From contig WUAI01000003.1 in assembly GCA_009827225.1 (NCBI GenBank), positions 1-64,000 of the forward strand: a DNA stretch of 64,000 nucleotides, read 5' to 3'. Under the pieces are notes generated by a model that saw only the letters and a program-made list of their open reading frames with translations, made no database searches and was not told the origin of the DNA. Source of the stretch: Flavobacteriaceae bacterium (GTDB lineage: Bacteria > Bacteroidota > Bacteroidia > Flavobacteriales > Flavobacteriaceae). Positions 63,288-64,000 of the stretch are shown in pieces (within the stretch, counting starts at the first letter, position 1; every line of letters starts with the position of its first letter). The translations under genes and the position numbers were made by a program.

Positions 63288-64000
63288 ATGAATACAAAAA
63301 CAGCAATTATCACAGGAGGAAGCCGGGGATTGGGCCGCGATATGGCAATCAACCTCGCCCAAAATGGAATCGATGTGATCTTTTCCTATCATTCCAATTC
63401 TCAAAAGGCCAATGAGGTCATTTCTGAAATTGAAAATATCGGACAAAAAGCCGCCGCATTTCAATTCGATGCCAACAACCCGAACAGCGGAAAAGACTTT
63501 ATTTACAAAGCTACCCAGTATCTTTCCGAAGAAAAAGGAAGTCCGAACTTCGATTTTCTTATCAACAATGCGGGAACCGGAACCTTTAATAAGGTGGCCG
63601 ATACTTCGGAAACTCAATTCGATGAGATGATGAACATTCACCTGAAAAGTGTTTATTTCCTTACCCAGGCAGCACTGCCATACCTAAATAATGGCGGGCG
63701 CATCATCAATATTTCCAGCGGACTTGCACGTTTCAGTTTGCCAGGAATGTCGGCCTACGCCATCATGAAAGGCGCCATCGAAGTGTTTACACGTTACCTG
63801 GCCAAAGAACTGGGCGATCGCAAGATCACCGCCAATACCGTGGCACCGGGAGCCATTGCAACCGAGTTTGCGGGAGGTAGCAACAAAGACCCCGAAAAAG
63901 TCGCGATTATCTCAAGCATTACTGCTTTGGGGAGAGTAGGAGAAGCCGAAGATATCGGAGGAGCCGTTGCATTCCTGTGTTCCGAAAAGGCAGGATGGAT
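63288..64000 (+). CDS. short-chain dehydrogenase/reductase (partial, runs off the window)
   Basis: The frame opens at the ATG at 63288 and stays open to base 64000 (237 complete codons). The Rossmann motif TGGSRGLG (about 9-16), NNAG (about 94-97), the catalytic Ser in INISSGLA and YxxxK in SAYAIMKGA are all present, followed by the NTVAPGAIATEF loop. It is a classical NAD(P)-dependent SDR oxidoreductase, perhaps FabG-like; substrate unknown. A CACCTTTG element 31 bp upstream is close to the -7 consensus. Confidence 0.92.
   Translation, partial: MNTKTAIITGGSRGLGRDMAINLAQNGIDVIFSYHSNSQKANEVISEIENIGQKAAAFQFDANNPNSGKDFIYKATQYLSEEKGSPNFDFLINNAGTGTFNKVADTSETQFDEMMNIHLKSVYFLTQAALPYLNNGGRIINISSGLARFSLPGMSAYAIMKGAIEVFTRYLAKELGDRKITANTVAPGAIATEFAGGSNKDPEKVAIISSITALGRVGEAEDIGGAVAFLCSEKAGW

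Overview
The window looks like a chromosomal segment of a (probably marine) member of the Flavobacteriia, phylum Bacteroidota. The evidence is several perfect or near-perfect Bacteroidota promoters (TTG, about 19 bp, TAnnTTTG), weak Shine-Dalgarno sequences, a T9SS type A C-terminal sorting signal, family pairs typical of the phylum (DUF5916, DUF5686, DUF2723, GH92), and an Ala/Glu-rich tail on ribosomal protein S2. No phage, integrase, transposase or CRISPR array was found.

Layout. 0-12.3 kb is conserved housekeeping DNA on the minus strand: rplM-rpsI, rpsB, tsf, pyrH, frr, a DUF5686-like outer-membrane protein, an RND/MMPL transporter, asnS, rpoN and a PAP2-like membrane protein, ending against a partial outer-membrane barrel gene. 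12.5-21.4 kb holds a DUF5916 outer-membrane protein, an O-antigen-ligase-like protein with TPRs, a secreted HYR-repeat T9SS cargo protein and polA. 21.5-26.0 kb is a complete cyanophycin storage module: isoaspartyl peptidase, cyanophycinase (cphB) and cyanophycin synthetase (cphA). 26.2-30.7 kb encodes a 1315-residue secreted fibre-like protein with a C-terminal self-cleaving S74 chaperone, followed by a lipoprotein cytochrome c. 31.1-35.0 kb is a GH92 alpha-mannosidase/glycosylasparaginase pair suited to dismantling N-glycoproteins. 35.1-40.6 kb holds a metallophosphoesterase, a thioredoxin-like protein lacking one active-site Cys, a polysaccharide deacetylase and a DUF2723 membrane glycosyltransferase.

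40.8-60.2 kb looks accessory. It starts at a tRNA-Gln(UUG) gene whose 3' end is duplicated 143 bp downstream, amid palindromes and a three-unit tandem repeat. It contains two outer-membrane barrels and a four-gene operon (secreted pirin, secreted isochorismatase-like hydrolase, lipoprotein amidohydrolase, YceI). A sigma-54 enhancer-binding protein with three PAS domains is divergent from that operon. I found a well-spaced sigma-54 promoter in front of the operon and two palindromes upstream of it. A PhoD-like phosphatase, a lipoprotein, and a Nos-type ABC exporter operon with a second DUF5916 protein and a MerC protein follow. 60.2-64 kb returns to ordinary genes: ferritin, LemA/DUF2207 and a truncated SDR oxidoreductase.

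The strongest candidates for new biology are the PAS/sigma-54/pirin regulon, the S74 fibre plus cytochrome pair, the repeat-rich region after tRNA-Gln, and the ABC/DUF5916/MerC operon.
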